A stretch of DNA of 64,000 bases from Acinetobacter tandoii DSM 14970 = CIP 107469 (lineage in GTDB: Bacteria > Pseudomonadota > Gammaproteobacteria > Pseudomonadales > Moraxellaceae). The position numbers and the translations under genes are program-made. Every line of letters begins with the position of its first letter. Position 1 is the first letter of the stretch. The DNA is taken from positions 153,308-217,307 of the forward strand of contig NZ_KE007360.1 in the NCBI RefSeq assembly GCF_000400735.1. The letters are read 5' to 3'. The notes beneath the pieces are model-generated. The model saw only the letters and a program-made list of their open reading frames with translations. It was not told where the DNA came from and did no database searches. This document shows, in pieces, positions 36,510-46,615 of the stretch.

Positions 36510-37013
36510 ATGAAAGATATATACGTCGAATTTCGAGGTAAATACAAAGTTGATGGTGAGTCACGCGACTCAGAGCACAAGGGTTGGTTAGAAGTAAACT
36601 CTTGGGCACACAATATTCGTCAGCCTAAGTCTGCAACTTCATCTAGCGTAGGTGGTCATACCGCTGAACGTGTTGAACATGCAGATATGCACTTTGTAAA
36701 AGATCTTGATGCGACTAGCCCGAAACTATGGGAAGCATGTTCAGCAGGTTACACTTTTGATGAAGTGCAAATCGATTTTTACCGTGCCAATGGTGATAAG
36801 CGTATTAAATATCTTCAAATTAAATTGAAACATGTTTTAGTTTCAAGTGTTGCACCAAGTGTTAATGAAGAAGGTGTGCCAACTGAAACTTTCGGTTTGA
36901 AATATGCTGCAGTTGAGTGGACCTATAATCAACAAGATATTAACGGTACTGCGAAAGGTGCTGTGACCAAGAAATGGTCATTGTCGAATAACACAGCATC
37001 TTATGCTGCGTAA
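36510..37013 (+). CDS. hcp: T6SS tube protein Hcp (TssD)
   Basis: 167 residues. Hcp hexamers stack into the inner tube and are secreted in quantity. The sequence starts MKDIYVEFRGKYKVDGES and has the Hcp fold signatures WLEVNSWAHNIRQP, HADMHFVKDLDATSPKLWEA and AAVEWTYNQQ. AGGA lies 7 bases before the ATG. An intrinsic-terminator-like hairpin follows within 25 bases of the stop codon, suggesting separate high-level mRNA for hcp. Confidence 0.97.
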   Translation: MKDIYVEFRGKYKVDGESRDSEHKGWLEVNSWAHNIRQPKSATSSSVGGHTAERVEHADMHFVKDLDATSPKLWEACSAGYTFDEVQIDFYRANGDKRIKYLQIKLKHVLVSSVAPSVNEEGVPTETFGLKYAAVEWTYNQQDINGTAKGAVTKKWSLSNNTASYAA

Positions 37014-37033
37014 CTAAACTCAGATCAATACAT

Positions 37034-37065
37034 AGAGGATAACTAATGTTGTCCTCTATTTTTTG
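37034..37065 (+). terminator. Post-hcp terminator/attenuator
   Basis: AGAGGATAAC (37034-37043) pairs with GTTGTCCTCT (37048-37057; one G-T wobble) around a 4-base TAAT loop, followed by ATTTTTT. This is a good intrinsic terminator inside the operon. Leaky read-through would supply the downstream baseplate genes at a lower level than hcp. Confidence 0.75.
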
Positions 37066-37066
37066 A

Positions 37067-37570
37067 ATGCAGAATAAATTGACTGAGATAATGAGCATGA
37101 GTTTAGAACAATTACATCCCTACGGTTTTCAGTCCACACTGTTTGATCGCTTGCTTCCTGAAACTGAGAGTATAAAAGGACTTTCAATTCAAGAATTAAG
37201 ACAGTCAGTCGCCAATGATCTTGAAGATTTACTGAATAGCCGTATAGCAAAATTAGATCATCTTATTGATGCTTATCCTTTGTCAAAACAATCGATTGTA
37301 CAATTTGGCATTATTGATTTTGTTGGACTTTCGACTGCAAATCCTCTTGATCGCGATAAAATTTGTCAGTCGATAGAACAATCTATTTCTGCACATGAGC
37401 CACGCTTAAAACAAGTCAAAGTGGAGATGCTTTTAGATGGTCACAATATGGGGGCATTGTGTTTAACCATCCAGGCATATTTAAATATCCATCCCTTATA
37501 TGAGCCTGTGGTTTTTGATGCATTATTAAAACCAACGACGCAACAATATGTTATTTCTGCGCAAGCTTAA
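37067..37570 (+). CDS. tssE: T6SS baseplate protein TssE (gp25-like)
   Basis: 167 residues from ATG 37067; ATG 37091 (MSMSLEQL) is an alternative with a GAG element upstream. It has the gp25/lysozyme-like fold: an N-terminal RLLPE segment, LRQSVANDLEDLLNSR (the conserved helix with Arg) and SIVQFGIIDFVGLSTANPLDR, plus a C-terminal strand pair. TssE initiates sheath assembly on the baseplate. It starts right after the post-hcp hairpin and precedes tssF by 17 bases. Confidence 0.9.
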   Translation: MQNKLTEIMSMSLEQLHPYGFQSTLFDRLLPETESIKGLSIQELRQSVANDLEDLLNSRIAKLDHLIDAYPLSKQSIVQFGIIDFVGLSTANPLDRDKICQSIEQSISAHEPRLKQVKVEMLLDGHNMGALCLTIQAYLNIHPLYEPVVFDALLKPTTQQYVISAQA

Positions 37571-37587
37571 GGTATAAGGACAACGCT

Positions 37588-39396
37588 GTGATCGAAGAAC
37601 TTTTACCTTATTATGAAAAGCAGTTACAAGAGTTTGCGCTACAGTCCAGAGTATTTGCAAAAAAGTATCCTAAAATTGCGCAACGTTTATCTCTAAATCA
37701 AGAGCAAATTGATGATCCGCACATTGAGCGGCTGATTCAAGCTTTTTCGTTAATCGCAGCAAGAATTGATAAAAAATTAGAAGATAGTTATGACGTGTTT
37801 ACACGGTCATTATTTGAGGTGATGTTTCCTCAATATTTGAGACATTTTCCTGCTTGTACCGTGGTGAGTTTCGAAGATATAGAAAAACAGAAGAAGCTTA
37901 CGGAAGGTACGATTGTCCCAGAAAATACAACACTGAAATCACGAAGTGTAAAAGGGGTACAGTGTGAGTTTAAAACCAGTATGGCTGTACAGCTCTTACC
38001 GCTTCAGTTGAAATCTCTGGAATTTCAGACCAATCAGAGCTCACATTTACATTTGAATCAAAATGCCACTTTAGTTTTTTCTTTTGAAGCTTTCAATGGG
38101 GCAGAAGCATGGTTGGACAATGAAGTCTTACCTATTTATTTAGATGCTATTTCAAATTTTCCTTTGCAGTTTTTAGATGCAGTTTTTAAATCTGAAACCA
38201 GTTTTAGCTTGAAATCAGGTCAGCATACTTTGGCAATTGAGAATCCATTTGAAGTGATGGGCTTTGCTGAGAATGAAAGTCTATTGCCTCTCGATCAGCA
38301 TACTCATCATGCTTATCGGCTTTTAATGGAGTATTTTTGCTTTTCAGAAAAATTCAACTATCTTAAATTGAATTTAAAGGGTCTGAAAAAATTAACACAA
38401 CGAAATAGCCAATTTGAATTACATGTTCATTTAAAACTCAATTTGACTGACCCTGCAATTGTTCATAATTATTCAGCTTTGAATATTGCAAATTTCAAGT
38501 TATTTAGTAGTCCTGCCGTTAATCTATTTGAGAAAAAGGCTGAGCCTCAGAAGATTGATCATAAAAAATTAGAATATCCAATTTTAACGGATGCGCATCA
38601 CCCTGAATTTTATCGTGTTTATTCAATCCTTAATATGCAAATGATGAGAGAAAAACATGAACAGGATGCTGTGACTTATCCGATCACACCATTTTTTGCC
38701 ATGAGTCATGCCCATAAAGAGAATGTCCGATACTTTTATGCACTGAATCAAAAACAATACCAACATAAGAATATTGAATTGGGTTATTCCATTATTTCTC
38801 GGCATTTGAATCCACATGAAATCAAGTCTGATTTTATTAGTACAAACTTATTGTGTTCGAATGGTAATTTGCCTTACGAGAGCATGAGTCTGAGTCAGCA
38901 TACTCTAAATATGAATGGTACAGGCTTGGTTCGACGTGCACAGGTCTTAAAACGACCTACCCCATGTTATGTTTTTAATGGAAATAAAGAAGAACAGTGG
39001 CGCCTGATTTCACATTTGTCTTTGAATTTAATGACATTAATGCAAGAAAATGCCGTACCCCATATTCAAGAATTGTTGGCTTTATATAATTTATCAAATG
39101 CCAAAGAAAATCATCTATTGATTGATGCTATTCAGGGCATTGAATTTGAATCTACCCATAAAATGATGAATATCAAGCCATTCCCAGCTTTTGTCCGCGG
39201 TATAAAAGTCAAAGTATCAATCCAAGCGGAAGTCTTTCGGGGGCATAGTTTATATATTTTTAGCCAGTTATTGAGCTATGTATTCAACTTAAAAGTACAA
39301 ATGAACAGTTTCGTTGATTTAATTATTTTTGATGATCAATCAGGACAGGAGTTATACCAATGCGTTCAGAACGTTGGTGGCAAGAAGCTTCTGTAA
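37588..39396 (+). CDS. tssF: T6SS baseplate protein TssF
   Basis: 602 residues starting at GTG 37588 (AAGG element upstream). The conserved N-terminus YYEKQLQEFALQSRVFAKKYPKIA and EDSYDVFTRSLFEVMFPQYLRHFP are diagnostic of TssF (VCA0110/ImpG). The rest is beta-rich with long hydrophilic loops. It forms the baseplate wedge with TssG and TssE. Its end overlaps tssG by 37 bases, consistent with coupled translation of a 2:1 TssF-TssG complex. Confidence 0.94.
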   Translation: MIEELLPYYEKQLQEFALQSRVFAKKYPKIAQRLSLNQEQIDDPHIERLIQAFSLIAARIDKKLEDSYDVFTRSLFEVMFPQYLRHFPACTVVSFEDIEKQKKLTEGTIVPENTTLKSRSVKGVQCEFKTSMAVQLLPLQLKSLEFQTNQSSHLHLNQNATLVFSFEAFNGAEAWLDNEVLPIYLDAISNFPLQFLDAVFKSETSFSLKSGQHTLAIENPFEVMGFAENESLLPLDQHTHHAYRLLMEYFCFSEKFNYLKLNLKGLKKLTQRNSQFELHVHLKLNLTDPAIVHNYSALNIANFKLFSSPAVNLFEKKAEPQKIDHKKLEYPILTDAHHPEFYRVYSILNMQMMREKHEQDAVTYPITPFFAMSHAHKENVRYFYALNQKQYQHKNIELGYSIISRHLNPHEIKSDFISTNLLCSNGNLPYESMSLSQHTLNMNGTGLVRRAQVLKRPTPCYVFNGNKEEQWRLISHLSLNLMTLMQENAVPHIQELLALYNLSNAKENHLLIDAIQGIEFESTHKMMNIKPFPAFVRGIKVKVSIQAEVFRGHSLYIFSQLLSYVFNLKVQMNSFVDLIIFDDQSGQELYQCVQNVGGKKLL

Positions 39397-40352
39397 TTGA
39401 TGGCCTGTTTCATACACCTACGGCTTATGAGTTTATCCAAACGACTCGCTTGTTACGGCATGATCCTATTTTTAATCAGGTTCAACATTGGGCGGATCGT
39501 TTTAGTTTTGAGAGCTCAATTCAGCTCAACTTTCCTGTTTCTGAGCTTGAGTCCTTAAATCTAGTAGACAATAAAATTGAACTCAAAAATTTGATGGTGG
39601 GATTACTCGGGATACAAGGGGCATTACCTTATAGTTATACGCAGAAAATTAAGTTATCACCACGCAAGCAACGTGATGAAGTACAGAAATTTATTGGGCT
39701 GTTTAATCACAAGTTGACTGCTCAGTATGTCGATTCCAGTCTGGTATATAACTTACCTGTTCGTTACGAAATTGATCAGAATAATCACTATTTAACGATT
39801 TTACATGCATTGAATGGTTTTGTACGTCAGCAACATCAGCCTTCTGAATTGGAAGATTTTTTTGCCGAGTTTTCAGGGTTAATGCAAGGGCAGAATAATA
39901 ATGTGCATGCCTTGAAAACGATGTTGCATTGTGTATTTAAGCAAAAAATCGAAATTAAAGAATTTATTGTGGAAATCTTCCAGCTTAATGATGTTCAGAA
40001 AACCAGTTTGGGCAGCTTGGCTAAAAATGCTTTAGGTTTAAATACTTTTTGTGGCGAAAAAGTCCGTCAGGTGGATGGAAAAATTGAAGTTCAAATTGGG
40101 CCTTTAACCTACCCACATTATTTAGATTATTTGCCTGGAAAAGGATTAAGCGAACAACTCCGAAAGATTTTTAAGAGTTGGTGTGACCCGACTTTACATG
40201 TCGATGTTCGTTTAATTTTGAAAAGAACTGACAAAAAAACAGTTCAAATTGGTGCAAACCAATCATTAGGTTTGGGGCAGGGAACTTTCTTAATGCCAAC
40301 ATTGACAGAAGATCATAACGAATTTTGTTATGCGTTAATACGAGAGATCTAA
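39360..40352 (+). CDS. tssG: T6SS baseplate protein TssG
   Basis: 330 residues. Family signatures: FEFIQTTRLL-like YEFIQTTRLLRHDP near the N-terminus, FSFESSIQLNFPVSEL, LLGIQGALPYSYTQKI and the C-terminal domain with YLDYLPGKG. TssG completes the baseplate wedge with TssF. The overlap with tssF and the 1-base gap to the next gene show a tightly packed operon. Confidence 0.93.
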   Translation: MRSERWWQEASVIDGLFHTPTAYEFIQTTRLLRHDPIFNQVQHWADRFSFESSIQLNFPVSELESLNLVDNKIELKNLMVGLLGIQGALPYSYTQKIKLSPRKQRDEVQKFIGLFNHKLTAQYVDSSLVYNLPVRYEIDQNNHYLTILHALNGFVRQQHQPSELEDFFAEFSGLMQGQNNNVHALKTMLHCVFKQKIEIKEFIVEIFQLNDVQKTSLGSLAKNALGLNTFCGEKVRQVDGKIEVQIGPLTYPHYLDYLPGKGLSEQLRKIFKSWCDPTLHVDVRLILKRTDKKTVQIGANQSLGLGQGTFLMPTLTEDHNEFCYALIREI

Positions 40353-40353
40353 A

Positions 40354-41760
40354 ATGCTTAAAATTATATTAAGTACAGTTTTAAGCATATTTTTCGTAAG
40401 TTCTACGCTGATTATTTATTATTGGCGCGATGCTAAATTTGAACCGACAGCACAAGATTTATTGCTTTATTTTGTGTTGATGCCTTTTTTGATTTCATTG
40501 GTAGTACTCAGTCCTTATCTCCTATGGAAGCTGTACCAATTTATACAAAATAAGCAACGAGATGCACAACTGATAGAAACTCATTCATCTTCTGACAATG
40601 TAAATACACAAAATCAGCTGTCTCCTGAGTATCTACGTTTAAATGTTTATGCAGTATCGTTGCAATCGGCTTTGGGGCAAAACCAAGAAATATTTGCCAA
40701 AATGGCTGAGATGCCTGCACCTACATTGGATTCCAAACTTGTGAATCAGATGGGTAATCCAATTTTATCTTACCGAATGCCTGATCCTGTCGATGAGACT
40801 TTAGACCGTGAGGTGGATCGCCCTGATATAAGCGAAATTCAACAACGCATACAGGCATTGATTCAGGCAGAACTCAATGAAAATTGTGCATCCTTATTAA
40901 CTATTGTGGAGCATTTGAAAAATTCTGCGATGTTTTATGACCAACAACTTGCTTATGAATATCGTATGCATCCTGCTTGGGTTCGCTCTGATTATCAGGA
41001 AGATGAAGAGGAACAAACAGTGGTTATGGATGTTCCACGCCTCAATATGTTGAATATTCATGTCGTACTTTCCGATTATTTACTCCATGTTTGGAATGAA
41101 CAATCGAGTGATGTATTGATTGAAGAGTATTTACAGAGTTTAGGGCTATTAGTCCAACAAATAAACGTGCATTACCATTATTGGGGTACCGAAACTGCTT
41201 ACGTGGAATGGATTGAATTACTTAAAGCCATTCAGCATCAAAAGGATGAAGTTTCATATATTACGGTGGTTGACTCAGCCATAGATCAGGACATTATCGA
41301 CGAACATTTATGGGCAATGGATCAATATATTCCTGCAGAGTTTATTGGTAGTTGTTGTATTTCAGCTGAATCGGTCCGAGTTGAGGAACTCTCTAGAGTC
41401 AAGGTGATTGAACTGGTTGAAAATGAAACCAATGTAATGAACTTTATTAGAAAATTAGGTATTGAAAACTTAGAACAATATGAGAACGAAACTCCGTTTT
41501 TTGTGGTGCCAGACAATATTGCTCAAATCAAAGTTGCTCAACAAATAGCAACACGTATTGGTGCATCAAACATACAGTCGTATCACTGCTTATATAGTCA
41601 TTACAGTTTAGGACATACGCAAAGTTTGGCTAAGATTTTCGGATTTCTTCTTGGACTTCAAGCACCTGAATCTATGCATAGTTTTATGTTCAGTCTGGAT
41701 GCTCCACACACACATGTGATATTTCAGTCTGAAGAATTACTATCAGAATTAAATACTTAA
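40354..41760 (+). CDS. T6SS-locus membrane protein of unknown function
   Basis: 468 residues. Two N-terminal membrane helices (about 4-24 and 33-57, with a short periplasmic loop) are followed by a large cytosolic domain of about 400 residues. The domain is acidic, with segments such as VDETLDREVDRPDISEIQQRI and an EDEEEQ cluster, and ends in a mixed alpha/beta part (VTVVDSAIDQDIIDEHLW). I recognise no characterised T6SS family. It lies between tssG and tssM with 1 and 25 base gaps, so it is made with the baseplate and membrane complex. Its topology with two helices and a cytosolic bulk resembles TssL, and it could be an extra membrane-complex subunit. Confidence 0.8.
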   Translation: MLKIILSTVLSIFFVSSTLIIYYWRDAKFEPTAQDLLLYFVLMPFLISLVVLSPYLLWKLYQFIQNKQRDAQLIETHSSSDNVNTQNQLSPEYLRLNVYAVSLQSALGQNQEIFAKMAEMPAPTLDSKLVNQMGNPILSYRMPDPVDETLDREVDRPDISEIQQRIQALIQAELNENCASLLTIVEHLKNSAMFYDQQLAYEYRMHPAWVRSDYQEDEEEQTVVMDVPRLNMLNIHVVLSDYLLHVWNEQSSDVLIEEYLQSLGLLVQQINVHYHYWGTETAYVEWIELLKAIQHQKDEVSYITVVDSAIDQDIIDEHLWAMDQYIPAEFIGSCCISAESVRVEELSRVKVIELVENETNVMNFIRKLGIENLEQYENETPFFVVPDNIAQIKVAQQIATRIGASNIQSYHCLYSHYSLGHTQSLAKIFGFLLGLQAPESMHSFMFSLDAPHTHVIFQSEELLSELNT

Positions 41761-41785
41761 GAATATTAAAATTGACGAGATAACA

Positions 41786-44700
41786 ATGTATACAATTTTA
41801 GGCTACTTGTGGCAGTACATTACCAACCCAAAAGCAATGATTGCACTTTCCATATTGGTTGCTCTGATATCTTCATTTAATGTGGTGCCTCGGCATATCT
41901 TTATTATGCTGTGTATTGCCTATCTTTTAGGTTTAATCGGTTATGGTATTTACTGGTTGATTCAACGTCGAAAGTATGAACAGCAAGGTGAACAACTTGC
42001 AGAAGCAATGGGTAAGGAAACCGAATCTGAGTACAGTCAAACCAAAAATAATGAAGAATTAAGATTGATTCAACAACAAATGAAAGAATCCATTCAACTG
42101 ATTCGTAAATCAAAATTGGGGGATAAGAAGGGCAATGCTGCTTTATATGAACTGCCTTGGTATATGGTCATTGGCAATCCAGCAGCAGGTAAAAGTTCGG
42201 CGATTTATAATTCTGGCTTAAAGTTTCCATTTGAAGAATCCCATCAAAAAGTAGTGTCTGCTGGGCTAAGTGGAACCCGAAACTGTGACTGGTTTTTCTC
42301 AACAGATGGTGTTTTATTAGATACAGCAGGTCGTTATTCTGTGTATGCAGAGGACCATGGTGAATGGCTTGGTTTTTTAAAACTATTGAAAAAAAATCGA
42401 CCGAAAGCACCAGTGAATGGCTTAATTGTGGTGGTTAGTATTGCCGAATTGATTAGTCAGAGTCCTGAGAAATCACTAAAACTTGCCAAAAATTTAAGAG
42501 CACGTATTCAAGACTTAACAGAACGATTAGAAGTTTTTGCACCAGTTTATGTGGTGTTTACGAAAATGGATTTGATTGCGGGTTTTACTGAGTTTTTTGA
42601 ATATTATGAGGGGCAGGAATTCGATCAAGTGTGGGGTGCAACACTTCCATATCACGCTGACTCTTCGCCGAATGCTTCAGACTTATTTGAGCAACATTAT
42701 AATACGCTATTTGATGGCTTAAAAAGCGTAAGCACCACACATTTAAGTCGTCGCCATGCACAAAATATTTCACCTGGGGTAATGACATTTCCGCTCGAGT
42801 TTAAAACATTAAAACCAGCGGTAAAGACCTTTATTGCCGCATTATTTGAAGACAACCCTTATCAATTTAAACCTGTTTTTCGTGGTTTCTATTTTACCAG
42901 TGCATTACAAGAGGGCATTATTGAAAGCCCGATGACTGAGCAAATTGCGCAAGAATTTGATTTGAATCGGCTACATGTTGAAGATGCCTCAAAGAAAATC
43001 AATGCGCAAAATCATGGTTATTTTTTGAAAGGTTTATTTTCAAATGTAATTTTAAAAGACAAAAATTTGGTTAAGCAACATATTAATCCTTTGCGTAAAC
43101 GCCAACGTTACTTGGGCTTTATGGTGGGTTTAATAACAGTTGCTATGGTACTTGGCGTATGGGTTTGGTCTTATCGTAATAACCAGCAGTTGATTTTGGA
43201 TGTACAAGCGGACCTAAACAAAGTCCAACAGTTGGAAAAAACATCCGAAAATGATTTAGCGACACAATTAGAAGCCCTTTTAATACTGCAAAATCGATTG
43301 CAGCAATTAGATACCTTTGATCAAGATCATCCTTTCAAATTTTCATTCGGTTTATATCAAGGCAATCAATTGCGTGAGAAATTACAAGGTGAATATTTGA
43401 AAGGTATTCGGCAGATTGTATTGGAACCTTCGCAACAGAATATTGCGCAATATTTGCAGCGGGTTAAAAGTAATGAAGCAACGTTAAAGGCGAATCATGT
43501 CAATGTACAAATTCAACAATTGGCCGCCAATAAGAATCAACAGTACTTTGAACCGTCTGATACTAACCCTCAAGATGCTTATAATGCTTTAAAGGCATAT
43601 ATCATGCTGAGCAATCCACAGTATATGGATGCAAGTCATCTCAGTGATCAGGTGACAAAGTTCTGGCGTTCTTGGTTATTGGCAAATCGTGGAGCAATGC
43701 CGCAAAGTGAGCTGATGCAAAAAGCGGAGCAAGTTTTAACTTATGCGATGTCTCTAGCAAATCAAAAACAGTTCCCTGTATTAGAAGCGGATACACAATT
43801 GGTGGATCAAACTCGTCAAGTGATGGTGGCTGTAGTACGGGGTATGCCAGCGCGAGACCGAGTTTATAATGAAATTAAAATGCGTGCATCAGTTCGTTTC
43901 CCTGCACTGACTGTTGGTCAAATTGTGGGAGAAAATAATAAGAGCATATTAATGGGAGGCTATGCGCTACCAGGTGTATTCACTTATAAGGCATGGGATG
44001 ATTACGTTGCTCAAGCCATTGAAGATGCCGCGAATAAACCGACTGATACAAAAGATTGGGTGCTGAATACGACTCAATCGGATGATTTAACTTTTACTGG
44101 AAGTCCAGATCAAATTCGAAAACAACTCACCCAGTTGTATAAGCAGGAATATATTGCAGAATGGAAAAAGTTCCTGAACGCCGTACATTATGCAAAAGGA
44201 ACAGACTTTAAAAGTGATGCTCGTATTGTCGAAATCTTAGGTGAACCGCAAAACTCACCAATCAGAATATTGATAGAACGTGTGACGAAAGAAACCAGTT
44301 GGGATAACCCAGTTGTACAAGCTGAATTGGCAGCACCACAAACAGGTTTTGTTGCATGGTTCAAGCGTACGATATTAAGACAAAATAACGAAGATGCCAT
44401 AAAGAAAGCCATCAATCAGGCTCAAGGGCCAATATCGCAAGAGTTTGTATTTTTCTATCAACTGATACGTAAGCGTGATGATCAGCAAAATCAGTCTCTT
44501 TTGGATGAATATTTAAATAACCTTTCTCAGGTACGTAGTAAGTTTAATGATTTAAAAAATGCAGGGGATATTGGCCCAAGTGCTTTAACCGTCGTTAAAC
44601 AAACGATTAATGAACAAACTTCTGTATTTAATGCTACGCAGAAAATTGTCGATGAAAAGTTAATGGTTGGGCTGAATGCGACAGATCAGCAAGTGTTACA

Positions 44701-45613
44701 ACGTCTATTGGTGAGTCCATTGACCCAAGCTTTTAATGCTTTATTGCCTCCTGCACAAGATGAACTGAATAAATTATGGGTCATGCAGGCATATCAACCA
44801 TTCAGCACGACTTTGGGACAAAAATATCCATTTAATCAGGGCGCGACAATACAAGCGACCAGCGCGGAAATTGCACAGATTTTTGGTGAGACAGGCAGTA
44901 TTGCTCGTTTTGTTAAAGAAAGTCTGGATCCTTTAGTGATCCGACGTGGATATATGTTGTCCTCCAAAACTTGGAAAGATTTAGGTATAGGTCTAAATCC
45001 GCAGTTTGTGATGAGTTTTCAAAGTTATGTTGCGCCAGCGAATGGTGTAGCGACAGGTGATTTAAATCAAACAGCACCTTCTACTGCCGCGAGTCAATCG
45101 AATTTCCAATTCTATCCATTACCGAATCCAAAATTTCTGTCCTATAGCGTCGATATTGATGGTCAAAGAATGGTGTATGAAAATGGAATACAGCAGTGGG
45201 TGAATTTCATTTGGCCAAATCCAGGTGCTATTCCTGGTGTCAGAATCACAGCTGTCGACTTGGAAGGACAAACTCATACCATTTTTGAGGCACCAGGTGA
45301 ATATGGCATTAACCGCTTGATTGATTCTGCGCAAAGAAAGCCACAAAACGGCAGTTTTGAAATGACTTGGGCCAGTCCAAAAGATCCATCACTTGCTGTG
45401 AAGTTAAATTTCCGCCTGATTAGTGGTAATAGCGGTGGCAGTGTTGGTGCTGGTCGTGGTTATGCAGGTCTGCAACTGGTGGATAAAGTGGTTATGGACA
45501 AAGCTGTACGAGTGGTTGCTGCACAAGTTGCTCCGCCACAAGTCAACATAAAAGAAGCTCCGCAAAATTTGACCTCTCCTTCGCAAGTTTTATCAGGAGT
45601 AAAACCACAATGA
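41786..45613 (+). CDS. tssM: T6SS inner-membrane protein TssM (IcmF)
   Basis: 1275 residues, normal for TssM. Two N-terminal transmembrane helices (about 17-62) and a third near residue 445-465 enclose a cytosolic NTPase-like domain with an intact Walker A, GNPAAGKSS at about 130-138, and DTAGRY near 175. The long periplasmic C-terminal half (470-1275) spans the envelope and ends in the IcmF_C domain. TssM normally binds the outer-membrane lipoprotein TssJ; no tssJ is present in this cluster, so its outer anchor must be something else (TagN or the AsaA-like protein are candidates). Confidence 0.96.
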   Translation: MYTILGYLWQYITNPKAMIALSILVALISSFNVVPRHIFIMLCIAYLLGLIGYGIYWLIQRRKYEQQGEQLAEAMGKETESEYSQTKNNEELRLIQQQMKESIQLIRKSKLGDKKGNAALYELPWYMVIGNPAAGKSSAIYNSGLKFPFEESHQKVVSAGLSGTRNCDWFFSTDGVLLDTAGRYSVYAEDHGEWLGFLKLLKKNRPKAPVNGLIVVVSIAELISQSPEKSLKLAKNLRARIQDLTERLEVFAPVYVVFTKMDLIAGFTEFFEYYEGQEFDQVWGATLPYHADSSPNASDLFEQHYNTLFDGLKSVSTTHLSRRHAQNISPGVMTFPLEFKTLKPAVKTFIAALFEDNPYQFKPVFRGFYFTSALQEGIIESPMTEQIAQEFDLNRLHVEDASKKINAQNHGYFLKGLFSNVILKDKNLVKQHINPLRKRQRYLGFMVGLITVAMVLGVWVWSYRNNQQLILDVQADLNKVQQLEKTSENDLATQLEALLILQNRLQQLDTFDQDHPFKFSFGLYQGNQLREKLQGEYLKGIRQIVLEPSQQNIAQYLQRVKSNEATLKANHVNVQIQQLAANKNQQYFEPSDTNPQDAYNALKAYIMLSNPQYMDASHLSDQVTKFWRSWLLANRGAMPQSELMQKAEQVLTYAMSLANQKQFPVLEADTQLVDQTRQVMVAVVRGMPARDRVYNEIKMRASVRFPALTVGQIVGENNKSILMGGYALPGVFTYKAWDDYVAQAIEDAANKPTDTKDWVLNTTQSDDLTFTGSPDQIRKQLTQLYKQEYIAEWKKFLNAVHYAKGTDFKSDARIVEILGEPQNSPIRILIERVTKETSWDNPVVQAELAAPQTGFVAWFKRTILRQNNEDAIKKAINQAQGPISQEFVFFYQLIRKRDDQQNQSLLDEYLNNLSQVRSKFNDLKNAGDIGPSALTVVKQTINEQTSVFNATQKIVDEKLMVGLNATDQQVLQRLLVSPLTQAFNALLPPAQDELNKLWVMQAYQPFSTTLGQKYPFNQGATIQATSAEIAQIFGETGSIARFVKESLDPLVIRRGYMLSSKTWKDLGIGLNPQFVMSFQSYVAPANGVATGDLNQTAPSTAASQSNFQFYPLPNPKFLSYSVDIDGQRMVYENGIQQWVNFIWPNPGAIPGVRITAVDLEGQTHTIFEAPGEYGINRLIDSAQRKPQNGSFEMTWASPKDPSLAVKLNFRLISGNSGGSVGAGRGYAGLQLVDKVVMDKAVRVVAAQVAPPQVNIKEAPQNLTSPSQVLSGVKPQ

Positions 45614-45647
45614 CACGATGCTTGAAAAGGAGTGAGGGAGGGACCCA

Positions 45648-46607
45648 ATGCAAGTAAGTAAAACGGCATCATTTTATTTTGGTAAGAGTCCAGCGCGTGG
45701 AGACTTCCTAAAAAGTAAAGGGCAGTCTAATGTTATTCAAATGATTGATCGCTGGATGACTGAAGCATTGGAGTTGGCGATGCAAAAGCCTGACTTTGAA
45801 AAATCATATCAAACTCTGCCGAGCTTAGATTTTTTTATTGCCAATCCAATGGAATCAGCGCTTTTACTTGCCAACTTAGAAGCCAGTGAAGATGCTTCGG
45901 GGCGAAAGTTTCCAATGGTATTGTGTCATTTGCTAGAAGTTTCTAATCCAATGCAGAATTTGTGCTATGCACCAGTTGTGTATAAACCGTTATTAATTGA
46001 TTTATTTCAAACGAATAAAAAGTTGCAAACAATTCGGGAACCCGATCAATTACTGGAACAATTATCACATTTTGGTCGTGATAAGCAGAGTTGTCATCTT
46101 AATCTTAGTCTCGACTTCTTTGATCATCAGACCATGTATTCATTTGCCAGTTTAATGAAAATGAATAGTTATCAACTGGCTCAAAGTATGATTGGCTTAG
46201 GTTTGTTATTACAACCTATTCTCAGTGTAGGCGTTGCTAATTTAAATAAGGTGTTGATTTTACCCATACATAATGCACGTTATCGTTATGAAATTGCAGC
46301 ATTCTGGGTCAATTTAATTCATTTGTTCATTGGTAGCCAAAATACAGAAGTTTTGATCGGGTTGTTGCATGCCGAAGAACCTATTTTACTCTTTGGATTT
46401 CAAGGTGCCGATATTTCAGCACTCAGCGATATTTTTATGCAAAATTTTACCACTGAACGTTGGGTTTCTTTGATTCATGCCGAATGGATTGATCGCTATT
46501 TGGAACAAAATGCCGGTTTAGCAGCCTTAGAACAGGCCTTGTGTGAGCGACAATTGAGCCTCACTCAAGGGGTTAAACTTTTTAAACAAACATTTATTCG
46601 TGGCTAA
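45648..46607 (+). CDS. tagF: T6SS regulatory protein TagF
   Basis: 319 residues. The N-terminal half is an ImpM/TagF domain with the signature [19 protein letters not shown] and [12 protein letters not shown] motifs; the rest is helical. TagF represses T6SS firing post-translationally in Pseudomonas by acting with Fha and the PpkA/PppA switch. No ppkA, pppA or fha genes are in this window, so regulation here should work differently. It is preceded by a strong GGAGG 10 bases before ATG, after a 34-base gap from tssM. Confidence 0.9.
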   Translation: MQVSKTASFYFGKSPARGDFLKSKGQSNVIQMIDRWMTEALELAMQKPDFEKSYQTLPSLDFFIANPMESALLLANLEASEDASGRKFPMVLCHLLEVSNPMQNLCYAPVVYKPLLIDLFQTNKKLQTIREPDQLLEQLSHFGRDKQSCHLNLSLDFFDHQTMYSFASLMKMNSYQLAQSMIGLGLLLQPILSVGVANLNKVLILPIHNARYRYEIAAFWVNLIHLFIGSQNTEVLIGLLHAEEPILLFGFQGADISALSDIFMQNFTTERWVSLIHAEWIDRYLEQNAGLAALEQALCERQLSLTQGVKLFKQTFIRG

Positions 46608-46615
46608 TATTAACA

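Noticed and set aside
37046..37066. Six-codon ATG...TGA ORF between hcp and tssE
   Set aside because: The sequence is better explained as the loop and 3' arm of an intrinsic terminator; a leader peptide is possible but unsupported.
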